A DNA stretch of 59,458 nt from a bacterium 1xD42-87 (GTDB taxonomy: Bacteria; Bacillota; Clostridia; Lachnospirales; Lachnospiraceae): the NCBI GenBank assembly GCA_003611805.1, contig RAYM01000042.1:1-59458 (forward strand), read 5' to 3'. The translations under genes were made by a program, and so were the position numbers. This document shows positions 17,435-24,560 of this stretch, piece by piece. Positions within the stretch are counted from its first letter, which is position 1; each line of letters opens with the position of its first letter. The notes beneath the pieces were generated by a model. It saw only the letters and a program-made list of their open reading frames with translations. It had not been told where the DNA came from and searched no databases.

Positions 17435-17463
17435 TTGACTTTTTTCAGCCATTTCTATACAAT
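17435..17463 (+). promoter_or_regulatory. sigma-A promoter upstream of the GH51 operon
   Basis: TTGACT (17435-17440) and TACAAT (17458-17463) are separated by exactly 17 bases. It would transcribe the 51-aa gene and the GH51 lipoprotein with a leader of more than 200 bases. Confidence 0.8.
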
Positions 17464-17490
17464 AAACCCATCAGAGAAATTCTAACAGAG

Positions 17491-17535
17491 GTGCGTTCCG
17501 CACGTTCAGGACAGTTTCTGTCGGATTTTTCTTTT
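17491..17535 (+). other. possible attenuator in the leader of the GH51 operon
   Basis: Two small hairpins follow each other: GTGCG with CGCAC around 17491-17503, and GACAG (17510-17514) with CTGTC (17518-17522). GGATTTTTCTTTT follows the second. The stems are short, so this could be a weak transcription attenuator or simply leader structure. Confidence 0.35.
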
Positions 17536-17693
17536 ACTATAACACAGAAGATGCGGTAGGAACGGAGGTGTGTACCTTTGAACATGTTTGGCGTATGGGC
17601 GGTTAAAGCCGGGCGTCATGTCAGACGTGTAGGGTTGTGTTTCTTTCCTGCCAGAGTACGGGAAGGAGAAAACATGACACGGAGAAGGCATGC

Positions 17694-17849
17694 ATGGAAA
17701 CTATGGAAAATTCTGAGGTTTGGACACAGAGGAAAGGTACAGAGAAATACAGCCCGAATCTGCCGGTACGGTTTCTGATTTATCTGGCGCAGGAATATCA
17801 GGCAGTGATTGAGCAGGCGGAAGAAAAGCTTTTGCAATACTGGAAGTAA
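17694..17849 (+). CDS. small hypothetical protein, 51 aa
   Basis: The ATG at 17694 is preceded by GGAG with 9 bases spacing. The product (METMENSEVWTQRKG... ending EKLLQYWK) has an amphipathic C-terminal helix, LPVRFLIYLAQEYQ, and no signal peptide. It lies 23 bases ahead of the GH51 gene and shares its promoter. A competing frame at 17578-17778 is Arg-rich and looks spurious. The function is unknown. Confidence 0.5.
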   Translation: METMENSEVWTQRKGTEKYSPNLPVRFLIYLAQEYQAVIEQAEEKLLQYWK

Positions 17850-17872
17850 AAAGAGAAGGCGGGGCAAATCAT

Positions 17873-20095
17873 ATGAAAAGAAGGATGAGTGGATGGAAAA
17901 GAGCAGCGGCGTGCAGTCTATGTGCGGTGGTTATGGTGAGCGCGGCGGCTTGCGGGCAGGGTGCGGGACAGGATGGCACGATGGATGGAGCCGGGCAGTC
18001 GGGCGTGGAAGGCACGGCGGAGACAATCGGCCAGACCGGCTCGACGGACGGCGCGCAGGGTGGACAGGCAGGCGCTGGCACGGACAAGGCAGCGGACGAA
18101 AACGGGCTGGCGGCAGTTGACGGGATCGCGTATCAGGTCAATACGGATATCAGCGGTCTGGACGACAGCCATCGGATTTCCGACACCCTTTTCGGGCTTT
18201 TTCTGGAGGATATCAACTATGCCGTGGATGGCGGCATGTATGCAGAGATGGTGAAGAACCGCTCTTTTGAGTACGGCATGGAGGCGAGGGACGCGCAGCT
18301 TCACGGTTGGGAAGTGACAAACGAGGCGGTGGCGTTTTCGGTGAAGGACGGGAGTGCGGACGGCACGGCGCTCAACGGGAACAATCCGCAGTATGCGGTG
18401 GTACATAATACGGGGACTTCTTCGGCGAAACCGCACGAGGGTATCCGAAATGGCGGCTTTGTGGAAGGTATGTCGATTGTGCAGGGAGCTTCCTACGATC
18501 TGTCTTTTTACTGTAAGTCCGAGGACGGCTCGGTGGACGCGGTGACGGTGAGTCTTTGCAATGAGGACGGGACGGTTTACGCGGAGCAGACAATAGAGGG
18601 CGTCACCGGGGAATGGCAGAAGTTTGAGGCGACGATCACGCCGGATGTGACAGAAAAGAGGCATGTCTGTCTCGCGGTGGAGATTCCCGCGGGGGCGGCA
18701 TGCTTTGATATGGTTTCCCTGATGCCGCAGGACACTTATAAGGGACTGCCCGTCCGCAAGGATTTCGGGGAATATCTGGAGGCTTTAAATCCGACGTTTT
18801 TACGTTTTCCCGGCGGCTGTGTGATTGAGGGACGGGACGAGGAGAGTATTTACAGCTGGAAGGATTCCATCGGTGACGGGCTCGCCTTTGAAATTAACGG
18901 GAAAGAGACGGTGGGAGACGTGGCGGTGCGCCCGCAGGGCAAGAGCATCTGGCAGGGATCCAAGGCGCATCCCTATTATACGACTTACGGGCTGGGCTTT
19001 TATGAGTATTTTGAGTTTTGCGAAGCTCTCGGCTGTATGCCTGTGCCTGTTTTGAATGCGGGCATGACTTGTGAGATACAGAGCCCTTTCTATCAAGTAT
19101 ACAGCATCACGGACGAGGCGTTTAAGCAGTACGTGCAGGATGCCCTTGATCTGGTGGAGTTCTGCAAGGGGGACGGCAGTACCAGATGGGGTGCGGTGCG
19201 CATTGCCATGGGACATGAAGAGCCCTTTGACCTGAAATATATCGGAATCGGCAACGAACAGTGGCAGAGCGAGTACCACCAGCACTACAGGCAGTTTGTG
19301 AAGGCATTTGAGGAAGCGAAGGCGGCTGACCCCGCGCTTTATGGGGATGTGGAGCTGATCGTGGCGAACGGCACGGCGTCTGACAGTACGGAGGGCTGGG
19401 CTTATCTGGCGCAGAACCCGGACCAGATCACCACGCTGGTGGACGAGCACTATTACCAGACGCCGGAGTGGTTCCTTGCCAATACGGACCGGTATGACAG
19501 TTACAACAGGGACTTGCAGGCGAAGGTGTTCCTCGGCGAGTACGCGGCGAAGGCAAATACGCTGGATGCGGCGCTTGCGGAGGCTGCGTACATGACAGGG
19601 CTTGAGAAGAACGGGGATGTGGTGGAGATGGCGTGTTACGCGCCGCTTTTCTCCCACGAAAAATTGAACCAGTGGGTGCCGGACCTGATTTTCTATTCCA
19701 ATGACAGCATCTTCGGGTCGGTCAATTACTATGTGCAGCAGATGTATGGGAACAATGCGGGGCAGTACAGTCTGGAGACAACACTAATCGGTGCGCCGGA
19801 ACAGACCCTCTATGAGTCGGCGGTGGATGCGGACGGAGATGTGATCCTCAAACTTGTGAATGTGTCGCAGGAAGAGCAGACCGTGCATGTACTGCTTACG
19901 GGCAGGGAGATGTCGTGTTTCCTGCCGGAGGCGGATGTGACGGTGTTGGCGGGGGATGACCCGAAAGCGGCGAACAGCCTTAAAGATATGGCGGTGATGC
20001 CGCAGGAGGGCAAGCTGGCGGTATCGGAGAATTTCGAGTATCAGGCGCCGGCTAATTCGCTGACGGTGATACGGCTTGTGTCATTGAAAGACTGA
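17873..20095 (+). CDS. alpha-L-arabinofuranosidase-like lipoprotein (GH51)
   Basis: A 740-residue exported lipoprotein: KRR start, hydrophobic segment and lipobox SAAAC (Cys about 27), then a Gly/Thr-rich linker to about residue 80. The catalytic TIM barrel includes LFGLFLEDINYAVDGG, LRFPGGCVIEG, the acid/base Glu in IGIGNEQW (E462) and the nucleophile Glu in VFLGEYAA (E556). A carbohydrate-binding-like beta domain is inserted near 150-280, and a C-terminal arabinofuranosidase beta domain closes the protein. Most GH51 enzymes are cytosolic. This one is anchored outside, so it likely trims arabinose from plant polysaccharides at the cell surface. Confidence 0.9.
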   Translation: MKRRMSGWKRAAACSLCAVVMVSAAACGQGAGQDGTMDGAGQSGVEGTAETIGQTGSTDGAQGGQAGAGTDKAADENGLAAVDGIAYQVNTDISGLDDSHRISDTLFGLFLEDINYAVDGGMYAEMVKNRSFEYGMEARDAQLHGWEVTNEAVAFSVKDGSADGTALNGNNPQYAVVHNTGTSSAKPHEGIRNGGFVEGMSIVQGASYDLSFYCKSEDGSVDAVTVSLCNEDGTVYAEQTIEGVTGEWQKFEATITPDVTEKRHVCLAVEIPAGAACFDMVSLMPQDTYKGLPVRKDFGEYLEALNPTFLRFPGGCVIEGRDEESIYSWKDSIGDGLAFEINGKETVGDVAVRPQGKSIWQGSKAHPYYTTYGLGFYEYFEFCEALGCMPVPVLNAGMTCEIQSPFYQVYSITDEAFKQYVQDALDLVEFCKGDGSTRWGAVRIAMGHEEPFDLKYIGIGNEQWQSEYHQHYRQFVKAFEEAKAADPALYGDVELIVANGTASDSTEGWAYLAQNPDQITTLVDEHYYQTPEWFLANTDRYDSYNRDLQAKVFLGEYAAKANTLDAALAEAAYMTGLEKNGDVVEMACYAPLFSHEKLNQWVPDLIFYSNDSIFGSVNYYVQQMYGNNAGQYSLETTLIGAPEQTLYESAVDADGDVILKLVNVSQEEQTVHVLLTGREMSCFLPEADVTVLAGDDPKAANSLKDMAVMPQEGKLAVSENFEYQAPANSLTVIRLVSLKD

Positions 20096-20207
20096 GCCGT
20101 TTTCGTCTGCGTCCCCCGCAGAGTGTTTGGGGTGTGAAAAGCGGTATTTCTCATTCCGATCTGAGGCATAGCAGAGCTGTGACGTGGTGGTCAGGGTGCA
20201 AAGGGGC

Positions 20208-20297
20208 TTATACAGCCCCTTTGTAGGTGTTTCCCCAATCCATCATGGCATCCAGAACCGGGCGCAGGGATTCCCTCCAAATCTTTTTTCGGTTCAT
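20208..20297 (-). pseudogene. C-terminal remnant of an HxlR-family regulator
   Basis: A 29-codon minus-strand piece ends SLRPVLDAMMDWGNTYKGAV. The pattern Leu-x-Pro-Val-Leu-Asp-Ala-Met-x-x-Trp-Gly is the usual last helix of HxlR winged-helix regulators. The helix-turn-helix itself is gone. It abuts, back to back, a fragment of a flavin-binding protein on the plus strand, a frequent partner of HxlR genes. Both are broken at the same junction. Confidence 0.5.
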
Positions 20298-20306
20298 TAA
20301 ACCGCC

Positions 20307-20396
20307 ATGGGCGGGTTGAACTTTGCCACGGTGGATGAGGACGGCGCTCCGCAGATCCGTCTTTCTGCCCAACGGTTATCTGAATGCGCAGAGTGA
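20307..20396 (+). pseudogene. fragment of a pyridoxamine 5'-phosphate oxidase-like protein
   Basis: The 29-codon piece MGGLNFATVDEDGAPQIR followed by LSAQRLSECAE keeps the first strand pair typical of PNPOx-fold flavoproteins (ATVDEDGxPQxR) and then loses the family pattern. A shift in frame after PQIR opens a further 30 codons, so the rest of the gene has probably been lost or shifted. Confidence 0.45.
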
Positions 20397-20445
20397 CGGG
20401 ATGTATCGCGGAAGTATGGAAATAAAAGGAGTTAATGTTAACCGG

Positions 20446-21129
20446 CTATGAATCTGAGAGAAGCCCTGCAAGCGCATCCCGTCCATCCCGATAGGCTGAT
20501 GCCGCTTCACGGTAAAGACTATGATAAAAGGTAACAGCAGCCTGCCGTCTCTCCTCGGCAAGAGAGGCGGCTTTTTCCGTATAAAAACGGTCATAGAGAT
20601 GTTCCAGTTTATACTTGTACTCCTGAAAGAAGGAGGGCGCGTCGTCATTTGTTCCGTCCGACACTATACCGTCCGGCAGGAGGGAGTAAAGCGGCTCCGA
20701 GACGATGCCTTTGTAGATCAATGTGCGTGCAATCCCCATGGCTCCGGTCACGTCCAGCTTGTCCGCGTCAAACAAAATTTTAGCCTCAGGACTTTGGGGC
20801 TGGTTGTTTTTACGGTAGCGGTGGGTTCGGATACATTGTCTGACCTGCTCGGCGTATTCCTGGTCAAAGCCGTGCTCCGTCAAAAAAGTGAACGCCTTTT
20901 CGCTTCCCACAGCCGCATGGCAGAGCGCCGGATTTTCAAACTGCTCCTTCCGTCCGATATCGTGCAGCAGGCAGGCGGCGATCAGGACGTTGTAATCCAC
21001 ATCTTCCAGTGTCCCTGCGATTTCCAACGCATAATACAGAACACGGTAGACGTGTTCCCTGTCGTGAGCACTGTCATCCATGCAGGAAAGCATATAATTT
21101 TCCAATAAAGAGTAAGTTCCTCTGGTCAT
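20446..21129 (-). CDS. HD-domain metal-dependent phosphohydrolase
   Basis: A 227-residue soluble protein with the HD signature in order: SAHDREHVYRVL, ACLLHDIGR, IRTHRYR and FDADKLDVTGA. It resembles the YedJ-type HD hydrolases that act on nucleotides or phosphoesters. The substrate is unknown. The ATG at 21129 has AAAGGAG 6 bases ahead. An upstream start at 21171 lacks one. A clear promoter lies at 21247-21275 on the same strand. Confidence 0.85.
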   Translation of the reverse strand: MTRGTYSLLENYMLSCMDDSAHDREHVYRVLYYALEIAGTLEDVDYNVLIAACLLHDIGRKEQFENPALCHAAVGSEKAFTFLTEHGFDQEYAEQVRQCIRTHRYRKNNQPQSPEAKILFDADKLDVTGAMGIARTLIYKGIVSEPLYSLLPDGIVSDGTNDDAPSFFQEYKYKLEHLYDRFYTEKAASLAEERRQAAVTFYHSLYREAASAYRDGRDALAGLLSDS

Positions 21130-21246
21130 GTCAGCTCCTTTGCCCTGGCAATATCCGGCATATGGTATCACATGAGCCGGGTGTTCTTTTGATCCGTTTT
21201 AGCCCTGCAGGTGCAGTATGGCTCTTCCGAAACTTCAGATATTGCC

Positions 21247-21275
21247 ATTGTATCATAGGGAAGATGATAAGACAA
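21247..21275 (-). promoter_or_regulatory. sigma-A promoter of the HD hydrolase gene
   Basis: On the minus strand TTGTCT (21270-21275) and TACAAT (21247-21252) are 17 bases apart, about 110 bases before the gene start at 21129. Confidence 0.75.
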
Positions 21276-21361
21276 TAATCTGAGTCAGGTGGACAAAGGA
21301 AGGAACAAAGGGACACTCGCCTCGAAATGGCAGCGCCCCTTTTATGCGGAGTCAGAAGGTC

Positions 21362-21955
21362 TCACCCCGGCTCCGCTATCCTGCTCACGCCCACATAGAT
21401 TTCCGAAATCTTATACCAGGTCGGGTAGTCCACGATCCCGTTAGGAGGCAGATTAAAGACGCTCTGGAAGACCCTGACCGCCTCGGCGGTGCGGGGACCG
21501 TAGACGCCGTCGGCGGTGACCCTCGGGATGGCGGGATAATTCTGGGCGATGCGGTTCAACTGTTGCTGGATCTGCAGCACCTTATCCCCGGAGGCTCCGA
21601 TGCTCAGGTTATAACCGGGCCACGAGGAGGGGACGCCGGAGACGGCGACAGCGGTGTTGATATACATGTCGCTGCCATAGTAGTAGCGGATGATCTGGAT
21701 CGGGGAGTAACCCTCGTCGCCCAGATATTTGGAGCCCCACTGGCTTAAGCCGTTGCAGGTCACGTTCCTGCCGTCGCAGTAGGAGGTGAAGATGGGCTGG
21801 CGCACGCCGGGTCGGGAGAGGAAGTTTGCGAAAATGGAGTCCACCAGTCTGTCAATGTTTTTGTAGATGTTGCGTCCGCGGATCCATTTCTGGTCGTAGG
21901 CAGTGGAGGAGGTGATCGTAAAGTTATATCCTTTGTTCCTGTACCATTCGGTATA
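21362..21955 (-). pseudogene. sleC: sleC-like cortex-lytic enzyme, 3' part (split by element)
   Basis: From the shared 15-bp core the frame reads YTEWYRNKGYNFTITSSTAY and continues for 197 residues to a stop at 21362-21364. It contains the end of a SpoIID-like lytic domain (CNGLSQWGSKYLGDEGY, IIRYYYG) and a C-terminal peptidoglycan-binding repeat (GASGDKVLQIQQQLNRIA, VTADGVYGPRTAEAVRVFQ). There is no start codon or ribosome site at its 5' end. It is the exact continuation of the piece at 26208-26924. The order SpoIID-like domain then PG-binding domain is that of clostridial SleC, the spore cortex hydrolase used in germination. As it stands the gene cannot make a full protein. Confidence 0.85.
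21941..21955. repeat. left attachment site core
   Basis: GTACCATTCGGTATA, identical to 26208-26222. On the minus strand it encodes YTEWY of the sleC-like protein. The bases just outside differ between the two copies, which fixes the crossover within these 15 bp. Confidence 0.88.
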
Positions 21956-21964
21956 TAGTTTTGA

Positions 21965-22237
21965 GTAGAATTAGAAAAGTTCTGCAAAGAGTTTACTTCT
22001 TTAACAGTAGCTTTCTTGGCGTCAGAATTAGGCAGGCAGGAAATAAAGGATTTCTAAAAAGCTGTAAGCGATGTGCAGGAATTATATGTTAATGTCGTAA
22101 ATCCGATTCCCGTAGAGCATACAGCTAATGCGGTAAGACAGAGTACCAATGTTTCTACAAATAAAGTAACTTCTTTGTCGGAGTTGTCTAAGCTTTATGA
22201 AAATGGTATGCTTACAAAAGAGGAATTTGAACATTAA
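21965..22237 (+). pseudogene. SHOCT-domain protein remnant
   Basis: One continuous frame interrupted by a TAA at 22055-22057 and lacking a start codon. The last 24 residues (SLSELSKLYENGMLTKEEF then EH) are a typical SHOCT oligomerisation tail: a short helix, Gly-hydrophobic-Thr, then EEF. The 5' end stops at the left attachment site, so the gene was probably truncated when the element formed. A GTG at the codon for V in SDVQELY could allow a shorter product, but I see no ribosome site. Confidence 0.5.
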
Positions 22238-22276
22238 AATAAGAGGTAATAGGCAGTCAATAAAAGGAGAAAACCA

Positions 22277-23941
22277 ATGAAAAGGAAAACAGTAGCGCTT
22301 ATGACAGCCTTGACACTTGTATTCAGTATATCAGCTTGTGGGGATAAAACAGCCTCACAAGCTGAAATTCCTGATACAACAAGTGCAAGGGAAACAGTAG
22401 CAACAACAGAAGAAGCAGAGGAAACCGAAGAAGAAAGCATGCCGGAAGAAACGGAAGAAGATATTGCCAAAAGAGAAATGGAGAAATTGCAGTCTGCATT
22501 AGGTGGGATGCCTTACTATGGCGATACTGCCAACTGTAAAATGACAGCAGAACAGGCAACAGCATTTGCACAGCTGATAGCAGATGGTTTGGCAGGTGAT
22601 TTCAGTTTCCGTGGCGGATATGACGAAGATATAATATCGGATATTATATCTTGGAATGAACCATTCCATATAAATCAAGTTGATGCATATATTAATGAAT
22701 ATGAGACAAATAGAAGTAATGTAATAGTAGGTGATTTTTCTGGAGAGGGAATTCCTTATCTTTACATATTCAGTAGTACAGAACCCTCATCTTTTGAGGT
22801 CTATGGGTGGAACAATAATAAAACGGCGTTAGTTTGTTCGGAAGAGAAGTATCTGCGGGGAAATAGCAGTTTATCAAAGCAAAATGACGGTACAATAAAA
22901 GTTGTAAAAGAATACTTTAATACAGAAGTACAATGCGGCGATGAATATTGGTGGGCGGCTGCATTGTGGAAAGAGTATGATTTCACTGAAGGAAGTTTAA
23001 AACAGATATATGAACGTGCATTGGCAAAACCTGCTCCACTTGATAGTAGTGGAATGTTCTACATTGTGGAAAACGGAGAGCAAACAGGAGAAGTTGCAGA
23101 GGAAGAATATGAAGCATATATAGAAAAAGAAACACATCAGCATACATTATCCGACACCTGTTTTTATGATATGAATCCATGCACCTTAGAAGAAATGGTC
23201 AATTATCTTAATGCCTATGCATCAGTTATGAGTGATGGACAGTCTGTACCAGTAGAAATAAGGAAAGTGGATATTGTCAGGCATGACGGGACAGGCATTA
23301 CAACGAAAGGAGAAGTGTCACAGGAGAAAGTTAACAGCCTTGAAATATTAAGGCAATACATGACTGGAAAGATGGGTATTGGAGGCGTTAATGATGGCGA
23401 TTCAATAATGTATGCAAACGAATTGGGCGAGCAATGGGAAGGGTCAAAAAACTTTTATTTTGCTTTAACAGATATAAACAATGACGGTAATCAGGAACTT
23501 AAGGTTTCTTATAAAGATGCAGACAGGAGTTGGAATATTACAAATTTATTTTTAGGCTTATCTGATGAAGATAGTTTATACAGCATTGACGGAGTAAATT
23601 TGTCAGATGGTACATACCTTTGTACAGGAGGCTCTGTTTTCGCAGTTGCTGATTTATATGTTTATGACGGAACAACATTTTCTTTAATAAGCGAACTGAA
23701 AGAAAGTGAAGCATTTAATGGCGATGGATATGCAGAGGGATATAAATATACACTGACTGAAAGTGGGGCAACACGAGAAATCAGTGAGGAAGAATTTCAT
23801 TCTATTTGGAATGATTGGGAAAATAAACATACCGATTTTAGTGCAGACATTCATTTGGATATTGAGAATATAGAAAATACATTCCAAGTAAAAATTGACG
23901 TACAAAATTCTGGTGAGTGGCTTGTAACAAATGCTGAATAA
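22277..23941 (+). CDS. element-encoded lipoprotein, 554 aa, unknown function
   Basis: Starts MKRKTVALMTALTLVFSIS with a lipobox ISAC (Cys 21), then an acidic, Thr/Glu-rich spacer to about residue 70. AAAAGGAG lies 7 bases before the ATG. Two places show Asp-rich calcium-loop-like segments (VGDFSGEGIPYLYIF near 150 and LTDINNDGNQELKVSY near 405), like those of FG-GAP or VCBS-type repeats. No enzyme motif is visible. Composition is AT-rich like the recombinase, so it belongs to the element. It is its main cargo and probably faces the outside of the cell. Confidence 0.75.
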   Translation: MKRKTVALMTALTLVFSISACGDKTASQAEIPDTTSARETVATTEEAEETEEESMPEETEEDIAKREMEKLQSALGGMPYYGDTANCKMTAEQATAFAQLIADGLAGDFSFRGGYDEDIISDIISWNEPFHINQVDAYINEYETNRSNVIVGDFSGEGIPYLYIFSSTEPSSFEVYGWNNNKTALVCSEEKYLRGNSSLSKQNDGTIKVVKEYFNTEVQCGDEYWWAAALWKEYDFTEGSLKQIYERALAKPAPLDSSGMFYIVENGEQTGEVAEEEYEAYIEKETHQHTLSDTCFYDMNPCTLEEMVNYLNAYASVMSDGQSVPVEIRKVDIVRHDGTGITTKGEVSQEKVNSLEILRQYMTGKMGIGGVNDGDSIMYANELGEQWEGSKNFYFALTDINNDGNQELKVSYKDADRSWNITNLFLGLSDEDSLYSIDGVNLSDGTYLCTGGSVFAVADLYVYDGTTFSLISELKESEAFNGDGYAEGYKYTLTESGATREISEEEFHSIWNDWENKHTDFSADIHLDIENIENTFQVKIDVQNSGEWLVTNAE

Positions 23942-23953
23942 GCCATGAAACAG

Positions 23954-24091
23954 CTATATATTTCTGAATATGACGTAAAACACAGTAAAAATGTAAGAAA
24001 GAGCCACTTGAAAAACAAGCGGCTCTTTGTCTGTGTAAGACAGAGCTGCAAAAATAATAAGCAATAATGTCAAAACTTTCATCACGCTCAT
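23954..24091 (-). CDS. candidate holin-like type I toxin peptide, 45 aa
   Basis: The minus-strand ATG at 24091 follows AGAGGGTGG, a ribosome site of the kind seen before small hydrophobic toxins. The peptide starts MSVMKVLTLLLIIFAALSYT and then DKE: a single membrane helix followed by charged residues, as in the putative holin-like toxin (Hol-Tox/TxpA) family. The frame then runs on for some 20 codons through the hairpin at 23998-24028 to a TAG. An antisense antitoxin RNA would be expected from the plus strand, but I cannot see a convincing promoter. This is a tentative call. Confidence 0.4.
   Translation of the reverse strand: MSVMKVLTLLLIIFAALSYTDKEPLVFQVALSYIFTVFYVIFRNI
23998..24028. terminator. 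hairpin terminator after the element lipoprotein gene
   Basis: AAAGAGCC (23998-24005) pairs with GGCTCTTT (24021-24028). A further CTTG/CAAG pairing closes the loop. A-rich before and T-rich after, so it can serve both the lipoprotein mRNA and a minus-strand transcript. Confidence 0.75.
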
Positions 24092-24278
24092 GGGCACCAC
24101 CCTCTTTCGTAAGACTAGAGGGCATCAATCAGAAAATCAGATGTAGGATGTGCGGGAAAGGTGGCTCAAAGTCAGCATTTGAAAATATATTTAGAATCTT
24201 AGCAAAATGACTTTATACAATTCTTAATTCATGGATAATGTCATAAGCTAAAATAAGGAAAAAGAGGTAGAAACATAT

Positions 24279-24437
24279 ATGGAAAACGAATCGGTCATAC
24301 ATATTGAAACTGCCTACAAAAAGAAAAAGGTGAAAGTCCATTTAAGATTTTCAGAAGAAACAAGCGATAAAAACGCGCAAAATCTCTATGACATTTTAAA
24401 AAAAAATTATATAGAAAAAATGAAATCGGGGCTGTGA
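24279..24437 (+). CDS. TnpW-like small transposon-encoded protein, 52 aa
   Basis: An ATG at 24279 with GAGGT 10 bases ahead. The product starts MENESVIHIETAYKKKKVKV, continues HLRFSEETSD and ends MKSGL. The core pattern (basic stretch, then V-x-V-H-x-x-F-S-E-T-S, then a helix with LYDILKKNY) resembles the small TnpW proteins that accompany serine recombinases in clostridial mobile elements. It lies about 100 bases ahead of the recombinase gene and probably shares its transcript. Resemblance is by eye. Confidence 0.55.
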   Translation: MENESVIHIETAYKKKKVKVHLRFSEETSDKNAQNLYDILKKNYIEKMKSGL

Positions 24438-24491
24438 ATCGGGATTTGCCGGCGTTAAAATGAATATACAGAAACTATATAGAACTAAGGG

Positions 24492-24519
24492 GTGCCCATG
24501 GAACAGAAACCATGGGCAC
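24492..24519 (+). promoter_or_regulatory. hairpin ahead of the recombinase ribosome site
   Basis: GTGCCCATGG (24492-24501) and CCATGGGCAC (24510-24519) form a perfect 10-bp stem with loop AACAGAAA. It ends 8 bases before the AGGAGG of the recombinase gene. It also holds the ribosome site and start of a 20-codon leader frame. Confidence 0.6.
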
Positions 24520-24560
24520 AATGTTTCAGGAGGACAAGACAATGGAAGTCAAAAAGGTAA
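24498..24560 (+). CDS. possible 20-aa leader peptide overlapping the recombinase start
   Basis: AGGGG precedes an ATG at 24498. The frame reads MEQKPWAQCFRRTRQWKSKR and stops at 24558-24560, 19 bases inside the recombinase gene. Translation would melt the hairpin and could couple expression of the recombinase to its own. It may also be chance. Confidence 0.3.
   Translation: MEQKPWAQCFRRTRQWKSKR

Noticed and set aside
17578..17778. 66-codon Arg-rich frame before the GH51 gene
   Set aside because: Overlaps the better-supported 51-codon frame, and its composition is unlike a protein.
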